DNA from: Bacillota bacterium
Lineage (GTDB): Bacteria > Bacillota_I > Bacilli_A > RF39 > UBA660
DNA: 49,776 bases
Reading direction: 5' to 3'
Assembly (NCBI GenBank): GCA_015059375.1
Contig: SVAN01000007.1
Coordinates: forward strand, 1 to 49,776
Position 1 is the stretch's first letter, and each line of letters starts with the position of its first letter. The notes below the pieces were generated by a model. That model saw only the letters and a program-made list of their open reading frames with translations, was not told the DNA's origin and ran no database searches. Positions 16,965 to 23,510 of the stretch are shown piece after piece. Position numbers and translations under genes: made by a program.

Positions 16965-17111
16965 CTATTTTGCTTGACTTCTTGCATTGCTATTAGCACG
17001 GCTATTTGCTTGGCTATTAGCTCGCGAATTGGCACTAGAATTATTAGCTTTTTGATTAGCTTTTGATGAACAATTTCTAGCGTTTGATTTTGCGTTAGCA
17101 TTTTTATTCAT
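16965..17111 (-). CDS. Tiny low-complexity Ala-Asn-Ser repeat protein
   Basis: A 48-codon gene. It starts at ATG behind a full AGGAGG ribosome-binding site (about 7 nt spacing) and ends in TAG 7 bp from the recombinase stop. The product begins MNKNANAKSNARNC and continues as four-residue units of the form A-N-S-x (ANSRANSQANSRANSNARSQ), strongly basic with a single Cys. No domain is recognised. Its strong ribosome site and clean repeat argue that it is real. Similar short Asn/Ser/Ala-rich basic peptides occur in spore-forming Firmicutes, but a role in spores is only a guess. Confidence 0.72.
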   Translation of the reverse strand: MNKNANAKSNARNCSSKANQKANNSSANSRANSQANSRANSNARSQAK

Positions 17112-17172
17112 ATATTTAACCTCCTATAAGTATTATGGAGTAATTTGTTAAAATTATCATGGAAAAATTTGG

Positions 17173-17201
17173 TTGCCGAATGTTTTTGACGATGATATAA
17201 T
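17173..17201 (+). promoter_or_regulatory. Promoter of the fic gene
   Basis: TTGCCG (17173-17178), a 17-bp spacer and TATAAT (17196-17201) with TGA directly before it. Confidence 0.6.
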
Positions 17202-17227
17202 AAATTATCGTTTGTAAGGGGGATAAC

Positions 17228-18358
17228 ATGATTAATTACTTACCGCTGGAATTTATAGATGGTCATCGTTTAAAAATTCGGGAAGATCGATTTGCTCAAA
17301 CTAAAGAAGAACTAGAACTTTTTCTTGAGGGACAGCGTCATCTTCATACCAAAGCTTTTGCTAAGGATGTAATGTTTTCTCATGAAATAAAAGCTAATAA
17401 TTTAGTCGAAGGTTATACAGATGATGTTTCTCAAATCAAAGCAGTTATTGAAAAAATGCGCCACCAACCTCAAACTGAGCAAGCCAAAAGAATCATTAAC
17501 CTTTATCATGGATATAATTATATTTTAAAAAATTATCCAATAGATCAAGAAACGTTAAAAAAATTATATTCAATATTGTCAAAAAAGTTATTAGAACCAC
17601 AAGATTTTGCAAGGATGGGTCCTTACTACCGAAAAGATAAGGTGTTTATCTTAAAAAAGGGGAGACTAGATGTTGAGCCTGATGAAGGGGTTCCTTCAGA
17701 GTTAATCGAAAAGTTTATGCAAGCCTACTTTAACTTTTTAAATAGCTTAGACTTTTCTCAATCCATAACAGATGAGTATATTAAAAGTCAAATCTTGCAT
17801 TTTTATTTTGTATATATTCATCCGTATTTTGATGTTAATGGTCGAACATCAAGAACGGTTGCTATGTGGTATTTATTAAAGAAAAAGGCTTATCCTTATA
17901 TTATTTTTAATCGCGGGATTACTTTCGAGGGAACAGAATATGATAAAGTAATTGAAGATGCAAAAAAATACCATGATATCTCCTTTTTTATAGATTATAT
18001 GTTAAAAACTGTACAGACAGAATTAGAAAAAGAATATATTATGCAATCGATTGCCAATTGTACTAACGCAAAATTATCTTCGACAGATTGGCAAACGTTG
18101 CTTTACCTTCTTTCAATGAATGGACTAATTACCGCAAGTGATTTTGTGGCAACATACAATCGATACAATGATAAACTGCGTCCTAGACAAATTTATGAAA
18201 CGATGTTAGATTCCCTTTATTGTAAAGGAATATTAGAAGTAGAAAGAACAACTCAAAGCTATATGTTTAATGATAAGCATAATGAAGTAATTAGGTTTAA
18301 TCCGCAAGTAATGCAATATGACCATAACAAAATAAAAAGATTAGTAAAATTCAAATAG
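17228..18358 (+). CDS. Fic-family adenylyltransferase-type protein
   Basis: Fic proteins transfer AMP or similar groups onto target hydroxyls. The catalytic loop HPYFDVNGRTSR (residues 198-209) matches HxFx(D/E)GNGRxxR except that V replaces the first G. The N-terminal helix that usually carries the inhibitory (S/T)xxxE(G/N) motif reads SHEIKAN (51-57), with Lys where the Glu would be. The C-terminal 100 residues are probably a winged-helix region. Its 376 aa matches chromosomal class II Fic proteins. The start follows AAGGGGG. No antitoxin gene is adjacent. A ZIP transporter follows 19 bp later. The target is unknown. Confidence 0.88.
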   Translation: MINYLPLEFIDGHRLKIREDRFAQTKEELELFLEGQRHLHTKAFAKDVMFSHEIKANNLVEGYTDDVSQIKAVIEKMRHQPQTEQAKRIINLYHGYNYILKNYPIDQETLKKLYSILSKKLLEPQDFARMGPYYRKDKVFILKKGRLDVEPDEGVPSELIEKFMQAYFNFLNSLDFSQSITDEYIKSQILHFYFVYIHPYFDVNGRTSRTVAMWYLLKKKAYPYIIFNRGITFEGTEYDKVIEDAKKYHDISFFIDYMLKTVQTELEKEYIMQSIANCTNAKLSSTDWQTLLYLLSMNGLITASDFVATYNRYNDKLRPRQIYETMLDSLYCKGILEVERTTQSYMFNDKHNEVIRFNPQVMQYDHNKIKRLVKFK

Positions 18359-18377
18359 TATATTCATATATTTTAAT

Positions 18378-19118
18378 ATGAATATATTGTATGCTTTACT
18401 AATCTCTTTTTTTGCCGGAATATCAACTCTTATTGGGGCGTTGTTTATATTTTTACCAATTAAACAATCACAAATTAATAAATTTATTACATTTTCTTTA
18501 TCATTTTCAATTGCTGTAATGATTGGAGTTAGTATTTTTGATTTACTGCCCGAATCTATTTTTAAAATTGAGGAAACTTATCATAATTATACACTAATTA
18601 TTATAGTTTTCTTATTTTTAATTAGTTTTTTAATAATTAAATTCATAAGTAGGTATCTTACTATATATGAAAATAATTTATATAAATTAGGCATTCTTTC
18701 AATGATTACTTTAATACTTCACAATCTTCCGGAAGGGGTATTAACTTTTTTAAGTAGTTATACAGATATTAAGCTAGGAATTAAACTATCACTAGCGATT
18801 GCTATGCATAATATACCTGAAGGCATAGCCATTGCTGTTCCACTATATTATGCAACCGGATCAAAGTTTAAAGCTATAGTTAGGACTACATTATCTGGAT
18901 TATCTGAGCCACTCGGAGCTATTTTAGCATATTTATTTCTTGCCAAATGGATTAGTCCAACACATATTGCTTTAATATTAGTTTTAGTAGCGGGTTTAAT
19001 GATAACTTTAGCAATTGAACAAATGCTTCCCGAAACATTAAAATATAAAGAAAATAAAATGGTATATCTTGGTTTAACGCTTGGAATAGTTGTAGTAGCG
19101 TTAAATTCTATACTTTAA
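18378..19118 (+). CDS. ZIP-family metal transporter
   Basis: A membrane transporter (246 aa) of the ZIP family, which usually imports zinc, iron or manganese. Seven to eight hydrophobic segments are visible. The two signature helices carry HNLPEGVL (about 115-122) and MHNIPEGIAIAVP (about 142-154), the intramembrane metal site. Its length is typical of bacterial ZupT-like members. The start codon lies within an AT-rich inverted repeat (ATATTCATAT...ATATGAATAT) and lacks a clear ribosome site, so it may depend on coupling with fic. The metal specificity cannot be read. Confidence 0.9.
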   Translation: MNILYALLISFFAGISTLIGALFIFLPIKQSQINKFITFSLSFSIAVMIGVSIFDLLPESIFKIEETYHNYTLIIIVFLFLISFLIIKFISRYLTIYENNLYKLGILSMITLILHNLPEGVLTFLSSYTDIKLGIKLSLAIAMHNIPEGIAIAVPLYYATGSKFKAIVRTTLSGLSEPLGAILAYLFLAKWISPTHIALILVLVAGLMITLAIEQMLPETLKYKENKMVYLGLTLGIVVVALNSIL

Positions 19119-19130
19119 AATGGAGGCGCA

Positions 19131-19736
19131 ATGAAAGTTGTTGGGGTTTTTACTCGAATAGATCAGTTAAATGGGAAGAAAATTATTTATGTACCGATTG
19201 ATATTATTAATAAACTAAAGGATAAAGTCAAAATAAAATTTCTTTGCAACTTCTCCAAAAATAATATCGAAAACCTCCTTGATGAAGTGCAACGATGTGA
19301 TGGTATCATAATACCTGGAGGCGATAATATTATTAATGAGGAACTTGAAGTATGTAAATTTGCGTATGACCATGACATCCCAATTTTAGGGATTTGTTTA
19401 GGAATGCAAACTATGGCGATGGCTTATAACGGAATCATGGGTACAATTCCAAATTTTGAACACAAATCAAATCGGCAATATGTTCATAAAGTAAGCATTC
19501 TTTCGGATTCAAAACTCTACCGGATTTTGCGAAAACCAACGATTATGGTTAATTCGCGTCACAAAGACTATATCATCAAAACTGATTTAAAGATCGGAGC
19601 TAAATCACCAGAGGGAATTATTGAAGCAATAGAATGTCCGGAAAAAAGATTCTTTATTGGGGTTCAATGGCATCCCGAAAATTTAAAAGATAGATTCTCA
19701 AAACAACTATTTGATTATTTTATTAGTATGTTATAA
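19131..19736 (+). CDS. Class I glutamine amidotransferase-like peptidase C26 protein
   Basis: The triad is visible: the nucleophile C89 in GICLGMQ, and H181 and E183 in QWHPE. The oxyanion region is IIPGGDN. The 201-aa stand-alone architecture fits the gamma-glutamyl-gamma-aminobutyrate hydrolase (PuuD-like) or gamma-glutamyl peptidase group rather than a biosynthetic subunit. The start follows GGAGGCGC. It lies 12 bp after the ZIP gene and 23 bp before the PIG-L gene, so these are probably one transcript. The substrate is unknown. Confidence 0.82.
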   Translation: MKVVGVFTRIDQLNGKKIIYVPIDIINKLKDKVKIKFLCNFSKNNIENLLDEVQRCDGIIIPGGDNIINEELEVCKFAYDHDIPILGICLGMQTMAMAYNGIMGTIPNFEHKSNRQYVHKVSILSDSKLYRILRKPTIMVNSRHKDYIIKTDLKIGAKSPEGIIEAIECPEKRFFIGVQWHPENLKDRFSKQLFDYFISML

Positions 19737-19759
19737 TAATAACTAAGAAGGTAGTAACA

Positions 19760-21076
19760 ATGAAAAAATTAATCTATATATTAGCTTTATTATTGCCGGT
19801 AAGCGTTAATGCTGAGGAAATACTAAATAATCAATGTAAAATTACGGCAGGAGAAAACGAATATGCGAGAATCGAAGATGATAACTATTCAACATTTGTG
19901 AATTTTAATAAAGATTTACAAATAAACATTGAGTGTGATACAAACTTTAAAAACATTTATATTATGTATAACAAAAAAAATACCGAAGGAAGTTTGAATT
20001 ATAATAATAAAGAATTTGAATTTGGTAAAAATGGATATTTAAATGAAGTTTTAAAATTAAAAAGTAATACTAAAAAAGCAACACTAACATATGACGATAA
20101 TTTTAGTATTGCTGAGATATACATTTTGGGAGAAAGCTTACCGAAATGGGTTCAAGATTGGCAAACTCTTGAAAAGTCAGATTTAATGCTTTTTTCAACG
20201 CATGCCGATGATGAACAATTGTTTTTCGCAGGACTAATGCCAACATACATTGATAAAGGATATAAAATTCAAGTAGTTTACTTTACAAATCACTATAATA
20301 ATACATTGCGCTATCACGAACAGTTAGAAGGCTTATGGACAATTGGTATAAAATATTATCCTGTTATTAGTACGTTTCCTGATGCATATTCAACTTCTTT
20401 AGATGGAGCAATCGCTAATTTAAATTCGTCAGGCTATACGGTTGATGACGCACTTGCTTTTGAAGTTAATCAAATCAGAAAGTTCCGGCCTTATGTTGTG
20501 GTTGGGCACGACGAAAAAGGGGAGTATAGTCATGGACAACATATTTTAAATACTGATGTTTTAAAAAAAGCAATTAAAGAAGCTGCAAACGGTGATTATC
20601 ACGCAGATAATGATCCTTGGCAAATTAGTAAATTATATTTACATTTATATAATCAAAATCAAATTATTTTAGATTATGACATTCCCCTTAAAAGTTATGG
20701 GGGAAAGACAGCGTATGAAGTGGCGAAAGAAGGATACGCAAAACACTACTCTCAACAATATACATGGTTTACAGATTGGCTAAATGGGCCTAATAATTCA
20801 TATACTTCTGCAACAGAAATTAAAACTTATAATCCTGCAGTATATGGCTTGTATTATAGTAGTGTAGGGGAAGATAACGAAAAAAACGACATGTTTGAAA
20901 ATGTTAAGTTTCCAATATCAGAAATCATATTTAATGATAAAACATCAAGCCCACTTGAAAAATTCAAAAAGAATTATTTAAATTTAAATAATCAAGAAAA
21001 AATAATATTATATAGTGGCTTGGCTATTATCTTTATTAGTATTACACTGGTTATGATTAAAAATAAAAAACATTAA
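19760..21076 (+). CDS. Secreted, membrane-anchored PIG-L family deacetylase
   Basis: PIG-L (LmbE-like) enzymes are zinc-dependent N-deacetylases of sugar conjugates. A signal peptide (about 1-18, ending VNA) precedes a beta-rich region (about 20-125) and the PIG-L domain, with the metal motif HADDE (H148, D151) and the second site GHDEKGEYSHGQH (H258, H261). A C-terminal hydrophobic helix (about 413-434) with a basic end KNKKH anchors the protein. It is thus an extracytoplasmic enzyme held at the membrane, probably acting on envelope glycans. The lack of a sortase motif and the C-terminal helix suggest membrane rather than wall attachment. Confidence 0.87.
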   Translation: MKKLIYILALLLPVSVNAEEILNNQCKITAGENEYARIEDDNYSTFVNFNKDLQINIECDTNFKNIYIMYNKKNTEGSLNYNNKEFEFGKNGYLNEVLKLKSNTKKATLTYDDNFSIAEIYILGESLPKWVQDWQTLEKSDLMLFSTHADDEQLFFAGLMPTYIDKGYKIQVVYFTNHYNNTLRYHEQLEGLWTIGIKYYPVISTFPDAYSTSLDGAIANLNSSGYTVDDALAFEVNQIRKFRPYVVVGHDEKGEYSHGQHILNTDVLKKAIKEAANGDYHADNDPWQISKLYLHLYNQNQIILDYDIPLKSYGGKTAYEVAKEGYAKHYSQQYTWFTDWLNGPNNSYTSATEIKTYNPAVYGLYYSSVGEDNEKNDMFENVKFPISEIIFNDKTSSPLEKFKKNYLNLNNQEKIILYSGLAIIFISITLVMIKNKKH

Positions 21077-21227
21077 TAATTTTAAAAAGAAACTAAAGTT
21101 AACATAATATATATTATGCGAAGTTGAAAATTGTTAAATAAAAAGGATACCTTACATACAATCTTTATTACCAATTTAATTTGTAAAAACTCAAAAAATA
21201 TTATGCTGATGCTTAGCTAAAATAAAA

Positions 21228-21264
21228 ATCTAAAACTATAATTCAAGTTTTAGATTTTTTATTT
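21228..21264 (+). terminator. Terminator downstream of the PIG-L gene
   Basis: AAATCTAAAACT and AGTTTTAGATTT form a 12-bp stem with one or two mismatches, followed by a T-run. It lies 150 bp after the PIG-L stop, so the mRNA would carry a long 3' untranslated region unless a small RNA lies there. Confidence 0.75.
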
Positions 21265-21309
21265 ATTAAAATTATATTTTCTGTTATTTATATCCTTATA
21301 ATTATATAT

Positions 21310-21361
21310 AATAAGGTTATAATATAATTTATCCTATTTATATTATTTAATAAGGTTATAA
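21310..21361. repeat. 13-nt direct repeat pair AATAAGGTTATAA
   Basis: Two exact copies lie 39 bp apart start to start (21310-21322 and 21349-21361) in the spacer downstream of both flanking genes. The function is unknown. Confidence 0.5.
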
Positions 21362-21387
21362 ATATACGCATATATGAGCAATAGGGG

Positions 21388-22188
21388 TTATTTTACTAAA
21401 GAAGAGGAAGCCCAGTGGTATTCGCCATTAGAATCTTTTTCGAAAATATGAAGATACTTTTGACCGTGTTTCTTAACAAATTTATCGTTAAATTGTGTTT
21501 TTTTGCCAATTGATTCGCTACACTTGGTGTTTTCTTTAGATCCGGTATTAGTTAAATAACATTTATCATTGTTTATTGCTAAGAAATAATCATATAAATA
21601 AATCTTATTCCCCTTCTCTTTTGCCTTAGTAATTAGCCTATATGTAGTAGGGGCCCAACCTATTTGTAAGTTTTGAACAACAGTATTTCCGCATACATAT
21701 CGATTACCTTCTTCGTCAAAGTAGCATATTTTGGAACCAGATAAATTAAAATCAATAGTATTTTGGATTTTTTTGCCAAATATTTTAGCGTAAGCATCGC
21801 TTAGTGCTTTTTCGTCTATAACATTTACACTACACCCTACCGTTTTTTCGGTAGAATCATCATCTACTCTAAAATCTTTACCTTCAGTTAAAGTACAAAT
21901 GTTTTTTTTCTTTACTTTATCTAACGTATCATTATTAATATTATCTTCATTTAAAAGTTTAAATGCTAGACACATTTTGACTTCATCAGAAAGATTATCA
22001 AAATTTGCTTCTTTGTCCTCATATAATGGCATTCCTTCACAATAGTCTAGATACTTGTCTCCTAAGAAAGAGTAAATATTTTGAATTTGAGCGCCTTGAG
22101 GATCAAGAGATTGCATTTGGTCTTTTAAAAAGGCACCAATAACAATAATTATAATAGCCCAAAATAAATATACAATCTTCTTTTTCAT
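21388..22188 (-). CDS. Membrane-anchored extracytoplasmic protein, unknown
   Basis: I do not recognise this 266-aa protein. One N-terminal membrane helix (about 4-22) with basic start MKKK is followed by a soluble part that is presumably outside the cell. It contains about ten cysteines, several in close pairs (CYFDEEGNRYVC, CYLTNTGSKENTKC), which suggests disulfides. The start is 2 bp from the stop of the DNA-binding protein gene, so the pair is almost certainly coexpressed. A regulator plus membrane-anchored partner could form a sensing pair, but no direct evidence exists. Confidence 0.72.
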   Translation of the reverse strand: MKKKIVYLFWAIIIIVIGAFLKDQMQSLDPQGAQIQNIYSFLGDKYLDYCEGMPLYEDKEANFDNLSDEVKMCLAFKLLNEDNINNDTLDKVKKKNICTLTEGKDFRVDDDSTEKTVGCSVNVIDEKALSDAYAKIFGKKIQNTIDFNLSGSKICYFDEEGNRYVCGNTVVQNLQIGWAPTTYRLITKAKEKGNKIYLYDYFLAINNDKCYLTNTGSKENTKCSESIGKKTQFNDKFVKKHGQKYLHIFEKDSNGEYHWASSSLVK

Positions 22189-22190
22189 GT

Positions 22191-22970
22191 CTAAATCCTT
22201 CGAGATTGAATTTCTGCAAATTTTTCAAAAACCTCCGCAGCGTTTGATTCATTAATATCATCATAACCAAGCTCTTGTAACGCTTGGACTTTTATTATAT
22301 CTAATTGTTGCGTACGACTCATTTTTTCTTCATTTTTTTGTTCAATCTCTTGAATAAATCTTCGCCGAGATTCTGCTACTTTACTTTTTGAAGCTCCTCC
22401 ATTATTGTATAATGTCAAACCTGAATACAAGATACCTTCAAAAATAAATTGCCGATCTTCGTCGTATGCAAACTCATCAGGTTTTATAAAGCCATTTGTT
22501 TTAGCGATATATCCAAGAATATATTTGATTTCAGGAACATTGTTCACAGATTGTAAAAGGTAATAAATATATCTTACTGTTGCATTATTAGTGTATCCGC
22601 CTTCAATTAATTTTTCTTTTAATAAAAAGAAAATGTCTCCTAAAAGGTTTTTAGATTCTTTATCAAGGCCGGTTAAATCAAAGCAATTATCAATGTTGTC
22701 TTCTTTTTTGATGTTGGCATTTAATCTTTTTTCAACCTCTAATAAATAATCCGTTGTTACTTTTAATCCTTTGATAGTATTTTCGCTACCATCGGTTATA
22801 TCCAATAATTGTAATAATAATATTTTCTTTTCCTTGGGCCATTTTTCTAAACCGTCCAATGTTAAATAGTTATAAACCATTTGTCTTGAAACCCCTAAGT
22901 ATTTAGCTAACTTTACTTTAGAAATTCCTAATTCTTGTAATAAATCATTTAATATTTCCAACTTCTTCAC
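22191..22970 (-). CDS. Helix-turn-helix DNA-binding protein, unknown target
   Basis: The N-terminal 45 residues contain a helix-turn-helix of Cro/C1 or resolvase type: LGISKVKLAKYLGVSRQMVY. The remaining 200 residues are helical and lack a known domain; RRRFIQEIEQKNEEKMSR looks like a coiled or dimerising segment. GTG at 22970 is preferred over the in-frame TTG at 22988, because the -10 TATAAT ends only 2 bp upstream of that TTG, so transcription would begin within or after it. It is divergent from the gene at 23069 across a shared promoter region and is followed directly by a membrane protein gene. Confidence 0.75.
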   Translation of the reverse strand: MKKLEILNDLLQELGISKVKLAKYLGVSRQMVYNYLTLDGLEKWPKEKKILLLQLLDITDGSENTIKGLKVTTDYLLEVEKRLNANIKKEDNIDNCFDLTGLDKESKNLLGDIFFLLKEKLIEGGYTNNATVRYIYYLLQSVNNVPEIKYILGYIAKTNGFIKPDEFAYDEDRQFIFEGILYSGLTLYNNGGASKSKVAESRRRFIQEIEQKNEEKMSRTQQLDIIKVQALQELGYDDINESNAAEVFEKFAEIQSRRI

Positions 22971-22990
22971 TCTACTTTCTTTACACAATC

Positions 22991-23048
22991 ATTATATCCA
23001 GATTAACACTTTCTTGTCAATTGATATATGCAGAATTTGTGATAAAAT
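22991..23048. promoter_or_regulatory. Divergent back-to-back promoters with central palindrome
   Basis: Minus strand: TTGACA (23015-23020), an 18-bp spacer, TATAAT (22991-22996) for the DNA-binding protein gene. Plus strand: TTGATA (23021-23026), a 16-bp spacer, TAAAAT (23043-23048) for the gene at 23069. The two -35 boxes touch, and the palindrome TCAATTGA spans the junction (23017-23024). A protein bound there would control both directions. The helix-turn-helix product is the obvious candidate (inference). Confidence 0.7.
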
Positions 23049-23068
23049 TATTATAAGGTGGCGATAAA

Positions 23069-23425
23069 ATGAAGAGCAAATCAAAAACACTTTGGTTTTT
23101 AATCTATTCTTTTTTTATCATAATAATCATTTTTTTGTCATATTTCCTTTATATAAAAAATAATTATATTGTTATTGAAAAAATGTATCTCGCTGCAGCA
23201 AAAACGATATATGAAGAAAACGGCATTCAACATAACCAGAATACAGAAAAAATTGTTTTAACTAAACGTGAAATAAATTTGATGCTTTCTGCACCTAGTT
23301 TAAAAGCGGATTGTAATGGCTACGTAATTATTTATCCGAATAACCAAGGTCCTACTTATAAAGCATACATAAAATGTGCTAATAAATATCAAACATGGGG
23401 GTATAATCCAAAATATTTAGAATAA
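23069..23425 (+). CDS. Small single-pass membrane protein, unknown
   Basis: A 118-aa protein with a hydrophobic helix at about 8-30 and an external-looking remainder containing two cysteines (ADCNGY and IKCANKY), probably a disulfide. No family is recognised. The start follows AAGGTGGCG. It is divergent from the helix-turn-helix gene with shared promoter DNA and is closed by a large bidirectional terminator. The cysteine-pair style resembles the membrane protein at 21388-22188, which hints that the three genes form one module. Confidence 0.7.
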   Translation: MKSKSKTLWFLIYSFFIIIIIFLSYFLYIKNNYIVIEKMYLAAAKTIYEENGIQHNQNTEKIVLTKREINLMLSAPSLKADCNGYVIIYPNNQGPTYKAYIKCANKYQTWGYNPKYLE

Positions 23426-23426
23426 A

Positions 23427-23510
23427 AAAAGGTATAAAAATTATATGAACCTCATTTCTATGTCCAAGAAACGGGGTTCATATCAAAATTTAACTTTTAT
23501 ACCTTTTTAA
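23427..23510. terminator. Long bidirectional terminator hairpin
   Basis: AAAAAGGTATAAAA at the left pairs with TTTTATACCTTTTT at the right, and an inner stem TATGAACC/GGTTCATA lies between them. It serves the gene at 23069 and smc, which converge here. It ends in the smc stop codon region. Confidence 0.85.

Larger units (their letters stand above)
21077..21387. other. Non-coding spacer between convergent genes with repeats
   Basis: This 311-bp spacer holds no reading frame I trust. It contains a 16-bp palindrome CATAATATATATTATG near 21102-21117, a terminator at 21228-21264, and two copies of a 13-nt direct repeat, AATAAGGTTATAA, at 21310-21322 and 21349-21361. The first copy also pairs partly with CCTTATAATTAT about 20 bp upstream. 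The region beyond 21265 may hold the terminator of the minus-strand gene. Confidence 0.5.

Noticed and set aside
18359-18387. AT-rich inverted repeat over the ZIP start codon as an operator
   Set aside because: Only A and T with two G/C pairs; such repeats arise often by chance in this composition. It is noted only in the ZIP entry.
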